This document shows positions 1-12,503 of a DNA stretch of 60,647 nucleotides, piece by piece (the stretch's first letter is position 1; every line of letters starts with the position of its first letter). The DNA comes from Scenedesmus sp. ARA3 (taxonomy: Eukaryota > Chlorophyta > Chlorophyceae > Sphaeropleales > Scenedesmaceae): NCBI GenBank assembly GCA_004335835.1, contig RWJK01001861.1:1-60647 (forward strand), given 5' to 3'. The position numbers were made by a program, and so were the translations under genes. The notes below the pieces were generated by a model. The model was not told the DNA's origin, did not search any database, and saw only the letters and a list, made by a program, of their open reading frames with translations.

Positions 1-167
1 GGCTGCTGATGGCGCGCAGCGTGTCGTCTGTGATGTCTGTCCACACCAGGTTGAGCTTGCGCAGGCCTGCGGCAGCAGCAGCAGCAGCAGCAGCATGGTT
101 GCAGCATGATTGGCAGTGGTGCAAATTGAATAGTCGATGATTACACGTAATTCTGCTGATGATCGGT

Positions 168-222
<55 letters not shown>

Positions 223-2239
223 GCAGCAGCGACACGTCCCAGCCCATGTCTGCATCCCACCTGTCAGGCTGCTGATGATGGGCAGCAGTTGCTCGTGCCT
301 GGCGCAAGGGCTGGTGACCTCCAGGCCAGTCAGCTGCGTGAGGTTGACAATCGCAGCCGCCTCAGCATCACGCAGGAAGCCCTGCAGCAGCACACACACA
401 ACATGTAGAGTTCAGCAGTGCAAGCGAGTGGGGCTGGCTGGTCCTCTTCAGCACAGCCGCGTGAGCTTGGCATTCAACGTTGCTCCGGCATCGAGCAGGA
501 AGCCCTGCAATGGCGGTTCCAAAGATCACATAAGCGCTGCTTAGCGGGGCTGGTGACCTCTAGGCCAGTCAGCTGCGTGAGGTCAGCAATCGCAGCCGCC
601 TCAGCATCACGCAGGAAGCCCTGCGGCAACAACCCAGCGGAACATAAGAACAGGTCAGGGGGTGTTGACCTCCAGGGCAGTCTGCTATGTCAACTGCGCA
701 AACGCGGGAGCTCCATCATCCACAGAAAGCCCTGTGGCAACAACCCAGCAGGACATACAATAACAGCTCAGGGGGTGTTTAGTTGTCAGGGCAGTCTGCT
801 GTGCCAGCTGCGCAAACGCGGCAGCTGCAGCATCACGGAAGAAGCCATGCAAACCCACAGAACAGACAGGTGCAGGTCAGCGGACGTGTGCAGTATACTT
901 CAACGCAATCAGATGCCCGAGCCGGGTTGACGGCTGTCAGCAATTGTGCAGCAACACGAACAGCACCAAACCATACTCTGAGTTCAGGGGGTAGTCTTCC
1001 TGCGAAAGTACCTAGTGGGCGCGGGTAAGCGTATGTCAATAAGCCCGGAGCATACGCCCGAACCGTTCTTGTAGCACATTTCTTTCCCCATTCAAAACAA
1101 TGACTAATCCATAAGTGAAGGGAACCTCACCTGCAGCAACCAGTGCAGGTGCTCTCAGGTAACTTACAAACAAAACAACATCCACTTTATTAACAATAAC
1201 TAACTTCATGCTCACCTGCAGCGACCAGTGCAGGTGCCGCAGCTTCGGCAGCGCCGCCGCCGCAGCAAAGATGCCTTCGCGCTCGTCATCGAACAGCTGC
1301 TTCTCAAGCTCCCACAGGCTGTCCCGCTCGTAGATCTCGTTCACCTGCGAGCCAACAGGACAGAGACGATATAATGTGACTGACTGACGCTGAAAATCAA
1401 GCACCGTTTTAGCAGCTGGTCATGGTACTCCCCACACACCATTGAACACGTAGAGTCCCCTGACCTGCATGTTGAGCAGCAGATTCAACAGCAGATTGGA
1501 AGAAGGAAGAGCGATTGTGTTGGCTGCCACAGCTGATCTTCTGCCTAGGCTGTTGCGCTCGTAGATCTCGTTCACCTGCGAGCCAACAGGACAGAGGATA
1601 TATCATGTGACAGAGAAGATAGTTCGTGACAGAGAAGATTTTACGTGACTGACTTGGTATGTTTTGGAACAAACGTTTCTATGCACATGTTGTTGGCCTG
1701 GAGACAAAAAGAGGTTCATTGAACCAGTGGCAATACCGACAAATGACACGCAAGTGACCTTGCACGTTGGGGTGGCCACGGGGGCGTCACTGGAAAGAGA
1801 CGAGCATTTGTGTTTGCTGACACAGCTGAGACTCTTCCTTGCTGGTTGCCAAACATGACCGCACCTGCTCGTCGCTGAGCTTAGCTGCAGCAGCGTCCCC
1901 CTCTGCTTCCGCTGCTGCCACTGCTGCTGCTGCCTCAGCGTCAGCAGCTGCCACTGCAGCGTCTGCTGCTTCTGCCGACAGCTCGCCGGCGTCTGCCGCT
2001 GCTCGCGCTGCGTCACGCTTGGCCCACTTGGTGCTGTCAATGGCTTCCATCTGGGGCCACAGTGCTACGTTTTTAACGGTGCGTGCCCTGCGCTCCTGAT
2101 CGCATTTGAAGCTTAGCTCTCCCAGCGCCAGCCGCTCCAGCCGTGTCAAGCAGCCCAATGCGGCGATGAAGGCCTTGGGCGTGCAAAAGACCCTCGGCCC
2201 GCACAGGCTGAGGCTGGTCAGGACCTGAACCACATGCAT

Positions 2240-2289
<50 letters not shown>

Positions 2290-2393
2290 GAGAAGCGCGC
2301 CATGCACCCCAATGCGGCGACGAATGCCTTGGGCGTGGTGAACACCCTCGGCCCGCACAGGCTGAGGCTGGTCAGGACCTGAACCACATGCAT

Positions 2394-2430
<37 letters not shown>

Positions 2431-3680
2431 GAGCAGTGAGAAGTGCGCCACGCACCCCAATGCGGTGATGAAGGCCTTGGGCGTGGTGAAGACTCGGGGC
2501 CCGCACAGGCTGAGGCTGGTCAGGACCTGAAAAATATGCATGCAGGGGCAGCAGCAGCAGCAGCAGCAGCAGGAGCAGTGAGAAGCGTGCCACGCAGCCC
2601 AACCTAACACAATGAACCGCACGACACCAAACCCTAATTGAGCCTTCACGGTCAGCTGGCCCAGGCGGCTGATGTGCCTCAGCGCCTCAGCAGCACAGTC
2701 ATGTTGTTGCAAGACAGCCTCAAGTACTCAGCATGCCTGAGGCAACGCCATGCGACACAGTAGCCCCTCATCCAATAAGCATAACTAAGCTGCCATTAGC
2801 AGCACCCAGCGCCTCACCGTCAGCTGGCTCAGGCGGCCCGCCACATCCACCCCGATGTGCGAGCTCCATGCACTCCACACTGCTGTCACCCTACCACACT
2901 ACAGCCAAGCGCACAACAATCCTCCAGGAAACACCCATCACCCATCACCACAAACTGCACTCCAGCACACCCGCAGCAAAATATAGTCCCTCACCGTCAG
3001 CTGGCTCAGGCGGCCTGCCACATCCGCCCCGATGTAGAAGTCCCTATCCGTGCCTTCGAGCTTCAGGTGCGTCAGCGGCAGCGCCGCCAGCGCCGCCGCA
3101 ACACCGTCCTCGTCATGCAGGCTGGCCTCCGAGTACTGCAGCTGCACCGATGTCAGCTGCCGGTGTGTGGTGGCCAGCTGTGCCAGGCCGCTGTTCACGC
3201 GCGCCGTGTCAGCGGTCTCCCAGCCAAAGCGGCAGTCGTCCACGAAGAGAGACTGCAGCAACAGCAGCAGCAACAGCAGCAGGAGCAGTGGCAGCACCAT
3301 CAGCAGGGTGTTGTAAGAACTGGTTGCCCAGTCGAACCTGCACCAACAGCGTATGTGAAAGCTGCTTGTGTGTCGTGGCCAGCTGTGCCAGGTCCCTGTT
3401 CACGCGCGCCCTGTCAGCCGTCTCCCAGCCAAAGCGGCAGTCGTCCACAAACAGCGACTGCAACATTGTTTGGCACAGCAGCAGGGGCAGCAGCACAAGC
3501 TGTCAGTTGAATACGAATCAAATCAGGTTTTACAGCAGAACCTGCAGTTAATTGCTGAAAAGCTATTTGGTTAGTCACAGATGTGTCGCGGCCAGCTGTG
3601 CCAGGTCCCTGTTGACGCGCGTGCTGTCAGCCGTCTCCCAGCCAAAGCGGCAGTCGTCCACAAACAGCGAATGCAGCAGC

Positions 3681-3712
<32 letters not shown>

Positions 3713-3791
3713 TACTGATCACACGTGCCCTGTCAGCCCCCTTCTAGTCAAGGCGGCAGTCGTCCACAACCAGCGATTGCGGCAGAGTTGG

Positions 3792-3825
<34 letters not shown>

Positions 3826-4926
3826 GGCGGAGCCATAGGTAGGGCATAGTCAGGACTGCATTCTCAGGCAAACCTGCTCCAGGCCACTGTGAGTGATAAT
3901 GTGAGCTGCTGGTGTGGTGCAGACAGCCAATCCAGTCAATATAGCCAACACAGTCAATAGAAAGCTGACACGCATGGCTTGGGTTGTACAAACACCACCA
4001 TCACCACCATCACCAATACCATCACCACCCCCGCCGCCATTGCACATGCAGCTGCAGCACTGCCATAAGCAGCTCAAACTGAGCAGGCCGTTCGTAACAC
4101 CGCGTCATTTCGAGGCTCACAAGCAGGGCTGAGGTTGTGTTTTGACATATTTGAAGGCACCCGGCAACTCACCTGCAGCTGCATTAGTGCCCTCAGCGGC
4201 TCCACGTTCAGGATGGTGTACACAGCACAACCAACCACAAGCCCTCAAACAGGGTTGCGCATGTGATGTTTCGAATCCCCTGGCAACCCACCTGCCACTG
4301 AGGACGTTGCACACAACACAGTTAACCACACGCCCACAAGCAGGATTACATTGTGTTGTAAGTGTTGTGAAGCAGTCCTCGTTGGGACCCAAGTTACCTG
4401 CAGCTGCGTCAGCGCCCGCAGCGGCTCAACGCTGATGATGTTGAACACGACACAGTTCATCAACACCCCACAATCAGGGTTCACTTATATCTGGATATGT
4501 TTGTAACAGCCCCAGCAACACACCTGCAGCTGCGTCAGCGCCCTCAGCGGCTCCACGCTGAGGATGTTGAACACAGTCAGGCGCCGCAGGTTCGGCGGCA
4601 GCACGTCCCCTGCAAGTAGGCGGCACCAGCACCAGCAACAGCAAAACGGCGGAGTCAGCAGCAGCAGCAGCAGCAGCAGCAGCACATCAGCTGCAGCCAT
4701 GTCCAGATCCCAGCTGCCCTCAATCTCAGTGGGGCTGGTTAGCAGCATCAGCATCAGTAGCGGCCCCTCACCTTCTTCCAGCTCCATGTTCACGCTTGCC
4801 TCCAGCTCTGTAACACTAGTCAGCCCACTCATGTCGAAGCAGTGCGAGCTGTCGTAGTGGCTCAGGCACAGGTGCAGCCGCTGCAGCGAGCGCAGCTCGC
4901 TCAGCACCTGCGAAGACAATAGCAGC

Positions 4927-4977
<51 letters not shown>

Positions 4978-6788
4978 CATCATATATGGTGTCAATCACC
5001 TGGATGCTCCTGCTGCTGTAAGACCTTCCGGAGATGCAGGTGCTGCATCACATACAATTCAGTGTGAACTTTCACATGGTTGGCACACCCACTCTCTTCA
5101 CCGTGCACTTCACCCCCATCTGGTAATTTTTTGCACTGCACTGCACCACCTTGACTGCACGGCATGGAGCTCAGGACGCTCAGCTGCTGCAGCACATCAG
5201 GCGCCATGTGTATTCTTTGTGAACTTCACCCCCACCTGGATGTTCTTCGAACTGTGCGGCATGAAGCTCAGGAAGCTCAGCTGCCGCAGCTGCGTCACCG
5301 CCGCCAGGTACCGCTTCTGCTTGTAGCTGTACAGCGTGAGCTTTCTCAGATTTGTCAGCTGTGCCAGAGCAGCAGGGCCCCCTGGTGTGTCTGCTGACTT
5401 CTCATTGTCCCATTTGAGGCTCAGAGAGGTGAGCTGAGCCACTGGCAGCTGCTGCAGCACAGCGCCGATCGAGCTGTAGCAGACAGTGCTGCTGAAGGAA
5501 GAGAGCATCAGGCCGCTGCTGCTGCTGCTGCTACTGTTGGGGCTGGCTGCTGCTGCTGCTGCTGCAGATAAGGAAGCTTGCTGCAGCGCTGCTGCAATGG
5601 CTGCTTCTGCTGCCGACTCCCGCGGGCAGTAGGGCGGGCGCAGGTGATCATCGTCCTCACTTTCACTGCCACTGATGCTGCCGCTGCCATCGCCTTCATC
5701 TTCTGACCCGCCATCTTCAAACTCATCTTCTTCTGCTGCTGCTGCTGCTTCGTCATTTTCAAAGGCATCTGCATCTGCTTCTAATTCAACAGCTGCGTTT
5801 GCATCAATATTGGCATCTGCATCTGCATCACCGCCACCAGCAGCAGCAGCAGCATTTGCATCCACAAACACACCTGCAGCTGCCGCTGCTGCTGCTGCTG
5901 CTGCCGGTCCTGCTGCTGCTGCTGCCGCTGCTGCTGCTGCTGCTGCATTGACTGTGGCAGCGTTTGCGCCTGCATCACCGGCAGCAGGCAGCAGCATGTA
6001 TGAGTCAGCAGGAGCAGCAGCAGCAGCAAACACAATGGTTGCCATGTGAATTGTTGTCAACCAGTCGGTGCATCTTCTCAACAGTGCCTGCATCACCCGC
6101 AGCAGGCAGCAGCAGGTCGGTATGATGAAGAAAGAGTGAAAGACAGTGCAGGGCAGATAACTATGACAGCAGCAACAACAACAGCAGCAGCAGCAGCACG
6201 CATCAGTGCTGCCCTGTAGTTTGTTTGTAAACATGTCTGTGCACCTTCGCTTGACAGCAATGTTATGATCTACAGACAGTTGCGCAGGAACCGCCAAGCA
6301 GAGCGGAAAAGCTGGACCCTCCTCTACCATCAACAGCTGCTGAGGTGTTGTTTGCTTGTAACATGCTTGTAACATGGTAAGGACAGCACGACTCGCTCAC
6401 CCAACCTTGTTGCACTGCTGGCAGCGCTGCTGGTGTGGCAGCACCCAGTAACTGCAGCTGCAGCTGCTGCTGCTGCAACCTACTCTGGTTCACCTCACCT
6501 TGTAGAAGCGCCGGCAGCGCTGCAGGTGTGGCAGCAACCAGCGACTGCAGCTGATGCTGCTGCCGCAACCTACTCTCGCTCATCTCACCTTGCAGCAGTG
6601 CCGGCAGCGCTGCTGGTGTGGCAGCGCCCAAGGACTGCAGCAGCAGTGGCAGATCTGCCACCACAGCCCCACCCTGTGAGAACAAGGTCAGCTGCGGTCC
6701 AGGGGCTGCTGCTGCTGCCCCAGGCACACCACCTGCAGCAGCAGCGACCCAGGGCATTGGGGGTAGGTTCCCAGGGGTCCCACTTGCA

Positions 6789-6819
<31 letters not shown>

Positions 6820-7222
6820 TATGTGCTGCTGCTGCTGCTGCGCGTGCTGCTGCCACTTCTGGCCTTATTTTGGGTGACTGCGGCGCCCAGCTTTGCTCCT
6901 CTGCTTGTGGATTGTGCGTCCAGTGATGCAGCGTGACGTTTAGCTCTTTGACTAGGGTGCCATGGATTGAAAGCCAGGGAGCAAAGGAGCTGCTCACAGC
7001 ATCTGGGGTGAGTTCAACGCTGATGGGTACTGTGCCAGCACAGTAGCTCTGGAAAGCGCTGCGCAGTGCCTTGCAGGAAGCCAAGAGCGAGCATGCCGTG
7101 CGTTGGTTGATGTCGAATGTTATATGCCGCAGAATGATGGGCCATACGGACTCGCTGAGCGAGTCGGCAGCAGCTGCTGCTGCTTTTGCTGCTGGAGCAG
7201 CCTGGCTGGCCTGATCGACCAT
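1..7222 (-). CDS. F-box-like leucine-rich-repeat protein, 3' end outside window
   Basis: Best model: complement of 1-66, 261-381, 1216-1344, 1865-2224, 2995-3252, 4524-4609, 4772-4907, 5236-5969, 6589-7222; every junction is GT-AG and the phases agree (about 841 residues visible). The ATG at 7222 opens MVDQASQAAP. Residues about 20-70 (LSESVWPIILRHI, then ACSLLASCKALRSAF) resemble an F-box helix set, weakly. A low-complexity Ala tract follows, then an Asp/Glu-rich stretch in the second exon. LRR units include LTSLSLKW, LTNLRKLTLY, LRSLQRLHLCL, LRRLTVFN, LTQLTGLEV and LRKLNLVW. Such proteins usually select substrates for SCF ubiquitin ligases; here that role is inferred, because the F-box match is poor. 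Seven of nine exons have truncated copies of their edges in adjacent introns. The remaining C-terminal exons lie left of base 1. LRR identity is firm; the F-box assignment is tentative. Confidence 0.8.
261..860 (-). repeat. Acceptor-side copies upstream of LRR exon 261-381
   Basis: The intact exon starts after the CAG at 384-382 and encodes GFLRDAEAAAIVNLTQLTGL. Upstream on the minus strand are three to four diverged copies (about 545-640, 660-745, 770-860, with a short piece near 480-500). Each keeps the acceptor and the first part of the exon, then runs out of similarity. Including them would not add regular LRR spacing. Confidence 0.75.
1128..1597 (-). repeat. Junction copies on both sides of LRR exon 1216-1344
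   Basis: The acceptor edge (GTGAACGAGATCTACGAG) is repeated upstream at about 1557-1597. The donor edge (CACTGGTCGCTGCAG then GTGAG) is repeated downstream at about 1128-1158. Both copies are truncated on the side away from the splice site. Confidence 0.7.
1865..2530 (-). repeat. Acceptor-side copies upstream of LRR exon 1865-2224
   Basis: The exon start (VLTSLSLCGPRVF) and its upstream intron are repeated at about 2311-2380 and 2459-2530. CAG runs lie at each unit boundary (about 2239-2288, 2398-2430, 2547-2576), so CAG-mediated slippage or recombination is a plausible cause here. Confidence 0.75.
2645..3780 (-). repeat. Copies on both sides of LRR exon 2995-3252
   Basis: The intact exon runs from SLFVDDCRFGWET to GRLSQLT. 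Three upstream copies (about 3385-3463, 3588-3676, 3735-3780) keep the acceptor and the SLFVDDCRFGWET part. Two downstream copies (about 2811-2850, 2645-2672) keep only the LSQLT end and the donor. Confidence 0.8.
4168..4609 (-). repeat. Donor-side copies downstream of LRR exon 4524-4609
   Basis: The exon end (SVEPLRALTQLQ then GTGTG) is repeated downstream at about 4388-4450 and 4168-4215. Both copies lack the exon's first half. Confidence 0.75.
5150..5300 (-). repeat. Donor-side copy downstream of exon 5236-5969
   Basis: The exon end reads LRQLSFLSFMPHSS. A diverged copy reading LQQLSVLSSMPCSQ lies at about 5150-5215 in the following intron, followed by similar intron sequence. Confidence 0.6.
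6395..6640 (-). repeat. Donor-side copies downstream of first LRR-gene exon
   Basis: The first exon ends ATPAALPALLQ and then GTGAGATG at 6589. Two copies of ATPAALPA(L/V)(L/Q)Q plus donor follow at about 6491-6540 and 6395-6455. Read through, they look like a 27-residue protein repeat, but the phase to the next exon at 5969 fits the first donor. Confidence 0.65.
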
Positions 7223-8799
7223 AACTGGCGAACAGCAAGCAGCCTCAAGCAAATATGTATGTAATTAAGTGATCTGGGCTAGCAAGGAGCGTTGGCTTGG
7301 CTTCGAAGTTCAGAAAGTAGCCTTGTGTATCCGCATAGCACACTCTCGCGCGTCTCGATTTGTTGTGCCGTTTTTACCTGAAATAATGCCGCTGAATCGT
7401 TTACATTGGTGTGTTGCACCACGAATTGGGCTTCAACTAGCCACCGAACCGCACCTGACGGTGTCACTCGGTTTGAAATTCAAACTGGCCGCTCACTGGT
7501 GCATGGACCGCACACGCAAGAAAACCAGGTGTGAAATTCGTGAACATGTTTTCGTTTGTTCAGCAAGAGGACTTTTGAATACAGCAGTGGAGGGCAAGGG
7601 CTGTTGCACTGCTGCAAGTGCAACAGGCTGTTGTCCAGTACTCTTGCTGTTTCACGCTCAAACTGCCAGTACCCTTTCTCACATTGCCTTTTTCCCCTAG
7701 CGACAGCTCTTCAGGATCTGTTCAAAACGGCATGGCCGCCTGCCAGGCTGCGGTCGGACAGGGCCCTCAGCAAGCCTGCAAGCCGATCTGAAGCCGTTAA
7801 GCAGCTCTAGCAGAACTAATTAGTAGCTATTTTACGAGATGCAGGCTGAAGGATAACGTTTAATAAGAGGGTGGTTACTTGCGGGTGCTGCACTGGCAGC
7901 TCAGTGCCAGTGGCACTGCTGGCACTCAGGCCAGGCTAGTGGCACCAACTGCTGCACCAACTAATGGCCCCAACTGCTGCTGCTGCTGCTGCTGCTGACT
8001 ATGCTGCTGCTGCTGTACGGCATATTGTGAGTCCAATGTGTTGTGTTGCAGAGCTGCAGCCAGCCAGCTGCACAACCTGCAATGCAAGGCTCTGGCCAGA
8101 GCTCAACCCATGGGTGGTCCACCACCTCCAACACAGAGGCCTTGATAGTCGTGGTTTCCGCTCCGTACGGGGCGCGATTGCCGATGCCGATGATAAGGTA
8201 TGGCTTACAGGAAGATTACTATTAATAGCCTGCAAGGCTCTTTGCAGGCGCTGCAGCTGACACTGTCATTGGCAATGCACTGTACGAGCTTGCCCCTGCG
8301 CAGCATGCTGCCTACGTACAGCCTTGCCGTACAAGCTTGCCCCTGCAGCATGCTGCACACATCTTAGCAGCAGCAGGCAACCACGCACCTCCAACGCTGG
8401 GAAGTCCTACAGCCGTAACACAATGAAACAAAATGAAACACAATGTAACAAAGTAACATCATGTTCACAAGTGCAAAGCCCTGCTGCCACCACATATGCA
8501 TATGTGCAGGGACCAGCGGTCCAGGCAGGTCAGGGCAATCATCAGGCCATGCGGCAAAAGCTGGCACACAAGAACTACCACCAGCGAATCAGCGAGTAGT
8601 AGTAGCAGCCACAACGCATACAGCTGTACGCCAGCACTGCAGATTGCTTCCATGCAATTCGCAGCACTTCACAGGTACCGCAAGCAGCTGCAAAGCCTGG
8701 CAGGTCCATGCAAGTACCCTAGGGTTTCGCTCCGCCCGGTAACAAAAGAAAGTCCATGCAAGACTCGCAAGCCTACAGAAGTAACAGATCACCCCTGCA

Positions 8800-9190
8800 C
8801 ATCTCCACATGAGTCCACAATTGTTGCCTTCTTCATCCTCACCACTTCAACAGGTTGGCCCCTGCACACCTCCTCATGACTGCACATGACTCCACAAGTG
8901 TTGTCTAATCAGTCCTCGCCAGTCGCTGGAAGTTCCCCAGATTTGCCAGTGCACACCTCCACACCTCCACATGACTTCACAAGACTCCACAAGTGTTGTC
9001 TCATCAGTCCTCACCAGTCACTGGAAGGTCCCCAAGTTTGCCAGTGCACACCTCCACACCTCCACATGACTTCACAAGACTCCACAAGTGTTGTCTCATC
9101 AGTCCTCACCAGTCACTGGAAGGTCCCCAAGTTTGCCAGTGCACACCTCCACACAACTGCTCAAGGCTCCACAAGTGCTGTCAGTCCTCA
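8800..9190. repeat. 95-bp tandem repeat, about three full copies
   Basis: The landmark TCCACAAGTGTTGTCT recurs at 8891, 8986 and 9081, exactly 95 bases apart, with a diverged fourth at 9168. The last two full units are nearly identical, so the expansion is recent. Confidence 0.85.
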
Positions 9191-9768
9191 CCAGTTCTAA
9201 TAATTTGCTGAAGCCGACAGACCGGAATGGCCTGCTTATTCCTACAGCTGCAGCAGGCACTCCAAGTGGGAGTGCTGCTGCTAGCTGTAGACTGCAGGCC
9301 CTGTGAGTCACATGCTGCTGTTGCATCAAGGCGCAGCAGCCAGTACCAGTGCTTCAATCTCCATGGATGCAGAGAATCAACCATCATCATTTCCGCTGCA
9401 TCGCCGCCTAAAACCAAGACCCGCAAGGACACAGCAGCCTGCTGCACCTCACTGCAGTTCACAGATGTCGCCAGACTTGCTGGGCACAATGATTTGGCAG
9501 GGCTTCCAAACACACATGCAACTCTGGGGTTGCAGAAATCTGGCATTGCAGAAAACAGCTTCATGTGGCTGCCCCAGGCAGAGCCAAGCTGCTACGTTGT
9601 TGCTTTGAATTTGGCTGCACTGCTGGCAACTCACACATCACAGGCTCACAAGTACAGTGCCCCACAGAAGTCCATGCGTGGCATGAAGTGCCACTGTGCT
9701 TCCACTGCCATTGCTGCCACTGTGCTTGCACTGCCATTGCTGCTGGACTCAACGCATCACAGGCTTCA

Positions 9769-9868
9769 CATGCACAGTGCCCCATTAAACCCCATGCACA
9801 GTGCCCCATTAAACCCCATGCACAGTGCCCCATTACACCCCATGCACAGTGCCCCATTAAACCCCATG
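9769..9868. repeat. 24-bp tandem repeat, four copies
   Basis: CATGCACAGTGCCCCATTAA recurs with a period of 24 (9769, 9793, 9817, 9841). The flanks at about 9660-9690 and 9869-9900 share a longer CATGCGTGGCATGAAGTGCC element. Confidence 0.85.
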
Positions 9869-10019
9869 CGTGGCATGAAGTGCCACTGTGCACCCGTTTG
9901 CATGCGTTTTCCCCCTTTTTCCCCATATTTGAGCAACACCATGAGCAAATCACCAGCTGCTGGCAGCTGCTGCTGTTGGGCCAGCCACTGCCCAGCCCCC
10001 AAGTAGGGTGCTGCAGCAG

Positions 10020-10730
10020 ACATGCATAAATACAAAGCACCTAGGGTTCAGGCCTCAACTGAACCCTCAAAACCCTACCACAACCACAGCATACAAGGCC
10101 TTTCCCCACACAGAGTCAGCCCAGCCACATGCGTCATCGACGACGCAGTGCAGTAGCAGCCATGCACACATACAAAACACCCGACCGCAGCCACAGCATC
10201 CGTCATTTGTCCACAGAGCCAGCATACGCAAACTTTCTCCATCATCAGGTCTGCTGCTTTCACCACAACCACAATGCTACTGCTCAGCTCTCACTTGAGG
10301 TGCAGCAGCAGGCATTCATCAGAATCTGAGATACACAACACCCTACCGCAGCCACAGCATCTGTCATTTGTTCACAGACAGCCGGAACACCCACATGCGT
10401 CATCCACAACGAAATCACCATTTCTCCGTAGCCAGGTCAGCTGCATTCACCACCACAATGCTACTGCTCAGCTCTCAAGTGGGGCACAGCGGCAGGCATT
10501 CATAGATACAAAAGACCACACCACAACCACAACATCCATGAGTTCAACACAGCCAGCCGGCCCACCCTGCTGCTTCATCCACCAATCGTACTAGGCACCC
10601 TGTTTTGGCACGTGCTGGTTGCAGACACCACAATGACGCTGCTGCATTCACACATCTACTGCTCAGCCCTCAAGCAGGGGTGCTGCAGCAGGCATTCATA
10701 CACACAGCCAACCCTGGCCACCACTCACCT
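10020..10730. repeat. Degenerate 150-175-bp satellite-like repeat
   Basis: Blocks containing CCACAGCATC, GTCATTTGT.CACAG, CAATGCTACTGCTCAGC and GCAGGCATTCAT recur about five times with spacings near 160-170. Copies are substantially diverged. Confidence 0.65.
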
Positions 10731-11251
10731 GTACACCCCACCCCTGCCCACCAAGCAGGCACACGACACAACCAAAGTCCAAAGCTGCTTGCTCTTCTCT
10801 CTGAAAGCACCGCCCAACAAAGGAGCACAGACCCCAATTGCAGTCAGTGAACCTCCAGCAATGACATTGGGTAGGCAGATCCAGAGCCATACGTTCATCG
10901 CCATCTGATCTGCGTTCTGCCATGTACTGCCAAGTGAACTGCCATGTGCTGTATGGCACCTGCCAACCCAGTATGCTCTTCAAACAGCTGTAGTGCGGCT
11001 GTGAGCGGTGCCTCACTATGGCTGAACCGGTCAAAACACAGCCTCAACGCAGTAGGCCAACTATCTGACCCCCCCTACAACAACTGAGATACAGATGAAA
11101 CACAATGACAGGTTTCACGTGGCTGTAAAGGGTCATGACATGGTGCAGCCCTCTCAAGAGGCACCCTTGAACATGTAACAACAAGAAGTAACACGTCATA
11201 CACTACATGCCCCATGTCACACATGCGGGCTCCAGCCCATCCATATTGCAA

Positions 11252-11446
11252 ACACGTGAGCTGGAGCCCACCCAGGAAGCATCCTTGACCATGTGACATG
11301 TTACATGTCACATGCCGCATATCACACAACTGGGCTCCAGCCCATCCAGAAGCTGTCACATGTCACACGTCACATGTCACAAGCAACATGTAACACGTCA
11401 CACGTAGCATGTCACACACGTGAGCTGGAGCCCACCCAGGAAGCAT
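11252..11446 (-). repeat. Copy of the kinase terminal exon end
   Basis: The last codons of the kinase gene (DASWVGSSSRV plus stop, on 11412-11446) recur at about 11252-11290, downstream in transcript direction, with the 5' part of the exon missing. Between and around lie CACATGTCAC/GTGACATG inverted motifs. Confidence 0.75.
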
Positions 11447-11897
11447 CTTTCAGCATGTCAAAGGGGCTTGCCAGTGCGGGAGGGGCTGTGCGACTTGGCA
11501 CAGCATTTGCTGCTGCTGCTGCTGCTGCTGCTGCCGCTGCCGCGCTGCTGCTGCCAGCGCCCACGGCCTGCTGCTGTTGCTGCTGTGTTGCAAGAGTTGA
11601 AGCGTTTGCACAGCCTGCAGCAGCAGTTGCGCCGACACCCAGATTGCCGTGCAGCACAGCAGCAACCGCTGCAGCACTTTTCTTTCTCAGATCCAGCTGC
11701 TGCTGCAGCAGCGGCTGCTGCTGCTGCCTTGGTGTGCCTTGCTGGGTATTGCTGCCGGCACTGTCAAAAGCAGGCCTTGTTGCTGCCGCTGCTGCTGCTG
11801 CTGCTGCTGCTGCTGCCGCCTGGATTGGCTCAATCTCGCCAGCAGAAACAGAACTGATGCCAGCCCAGCGCCTGTCAGCTGCTGTTGCATCTCCTAC

Positions 11898-11933
<36 letters not shown>

Positions 11934-12472
11934 AACAGTAGAAGCTGGTTGGCTTGCATTACTCCCTGCTGAGAGACTCACACCCCCAGCACTCGAAGAC
12001 AGCACAGCAGCAGCAGCAGCAGCAGGCAGATTGCTACTGCTGCTGCTGCTGCTGCTGCTGCCATAGGATGCCCTTCGCAGCGGAGGCAGCTGCCCATCAC
12101 CCACCACACTTCCCACACTGTGAAACAGGCTGAGAGAGGCAGCTTGCATGGGCTCAGGACCTGCAGCAGCTGCTGCTGCTGGTGGTGGTGCTGGTGGTGA
12201 CTCTGCTGCTGCTGCTGGGGGTGCTGTCGCAGGTGGAAGCACGGATGCAGGTGCTGTTGCAGTTTGTTGAGATGCGGCAAGAAACGGAGATGCAGCAGCT
12301 GTGCCGAGCGCTGTCGTTGCTGGAACTGCAGCTGAAGCAGCCTCAGTGGGGTTGCTGCTGCTGCAAGCTGCTGCAGCAGCAGCAGCAGCAGCAGCAGCAC
12401 CAGCAGCAGTGACAGGCTCCTTTGGATCTGCTGCTGCTGCTGCTGATGCTGGTGGTGCCTCCGGCAACTGCA

Positions 12473-12503
<31 letters not shown>

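Larger units (their letters stand above)
7223..11411. other. Intergenic region rich in minisatellites
   Basis: The stretch lies between the start of the LRR gene and the stop codon of the kinase gene, both on the minus strand. It should hold the LRR promoter (near 7223-7900) and the kinase 3' UTR (just below 11412). I see no convincing exon: ORFs are short and show no family motif. About 8800-10730 is dominated by three different tandem repeats, listed separately. Confidence 0.6.

Noticed and set aside
545..860. Extra LRR units from the upstream exon copies
   Set aside because: Copies are cut mid-repeat, carry differing lengths, and would break the phase that links exons 1216-1344 and 261-381.
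5675..6049. Long ORFs of poly-Ala, poly-Ser or poly-Gln on the strand opposite to genes
   Set aside because: They are shadows of CAG/CTG runs, open in all frames; no domains, and the opposite strand has phase-consistent exons.
6395..6640. A 27-residue tandem protein repeat (ATPAALPALLQ) at the end of the first LRR-gene exon
   Set aside because: Each unit contains a GT donor and the phase to the next exon fits the first donor, so the later units are better explained as intronic junction copies.
7269..7700. 143-codon plus-strand ORF in the LRR promoter region
   Set aside because: Unremarkable composition, no motif, no supporting splice structure.
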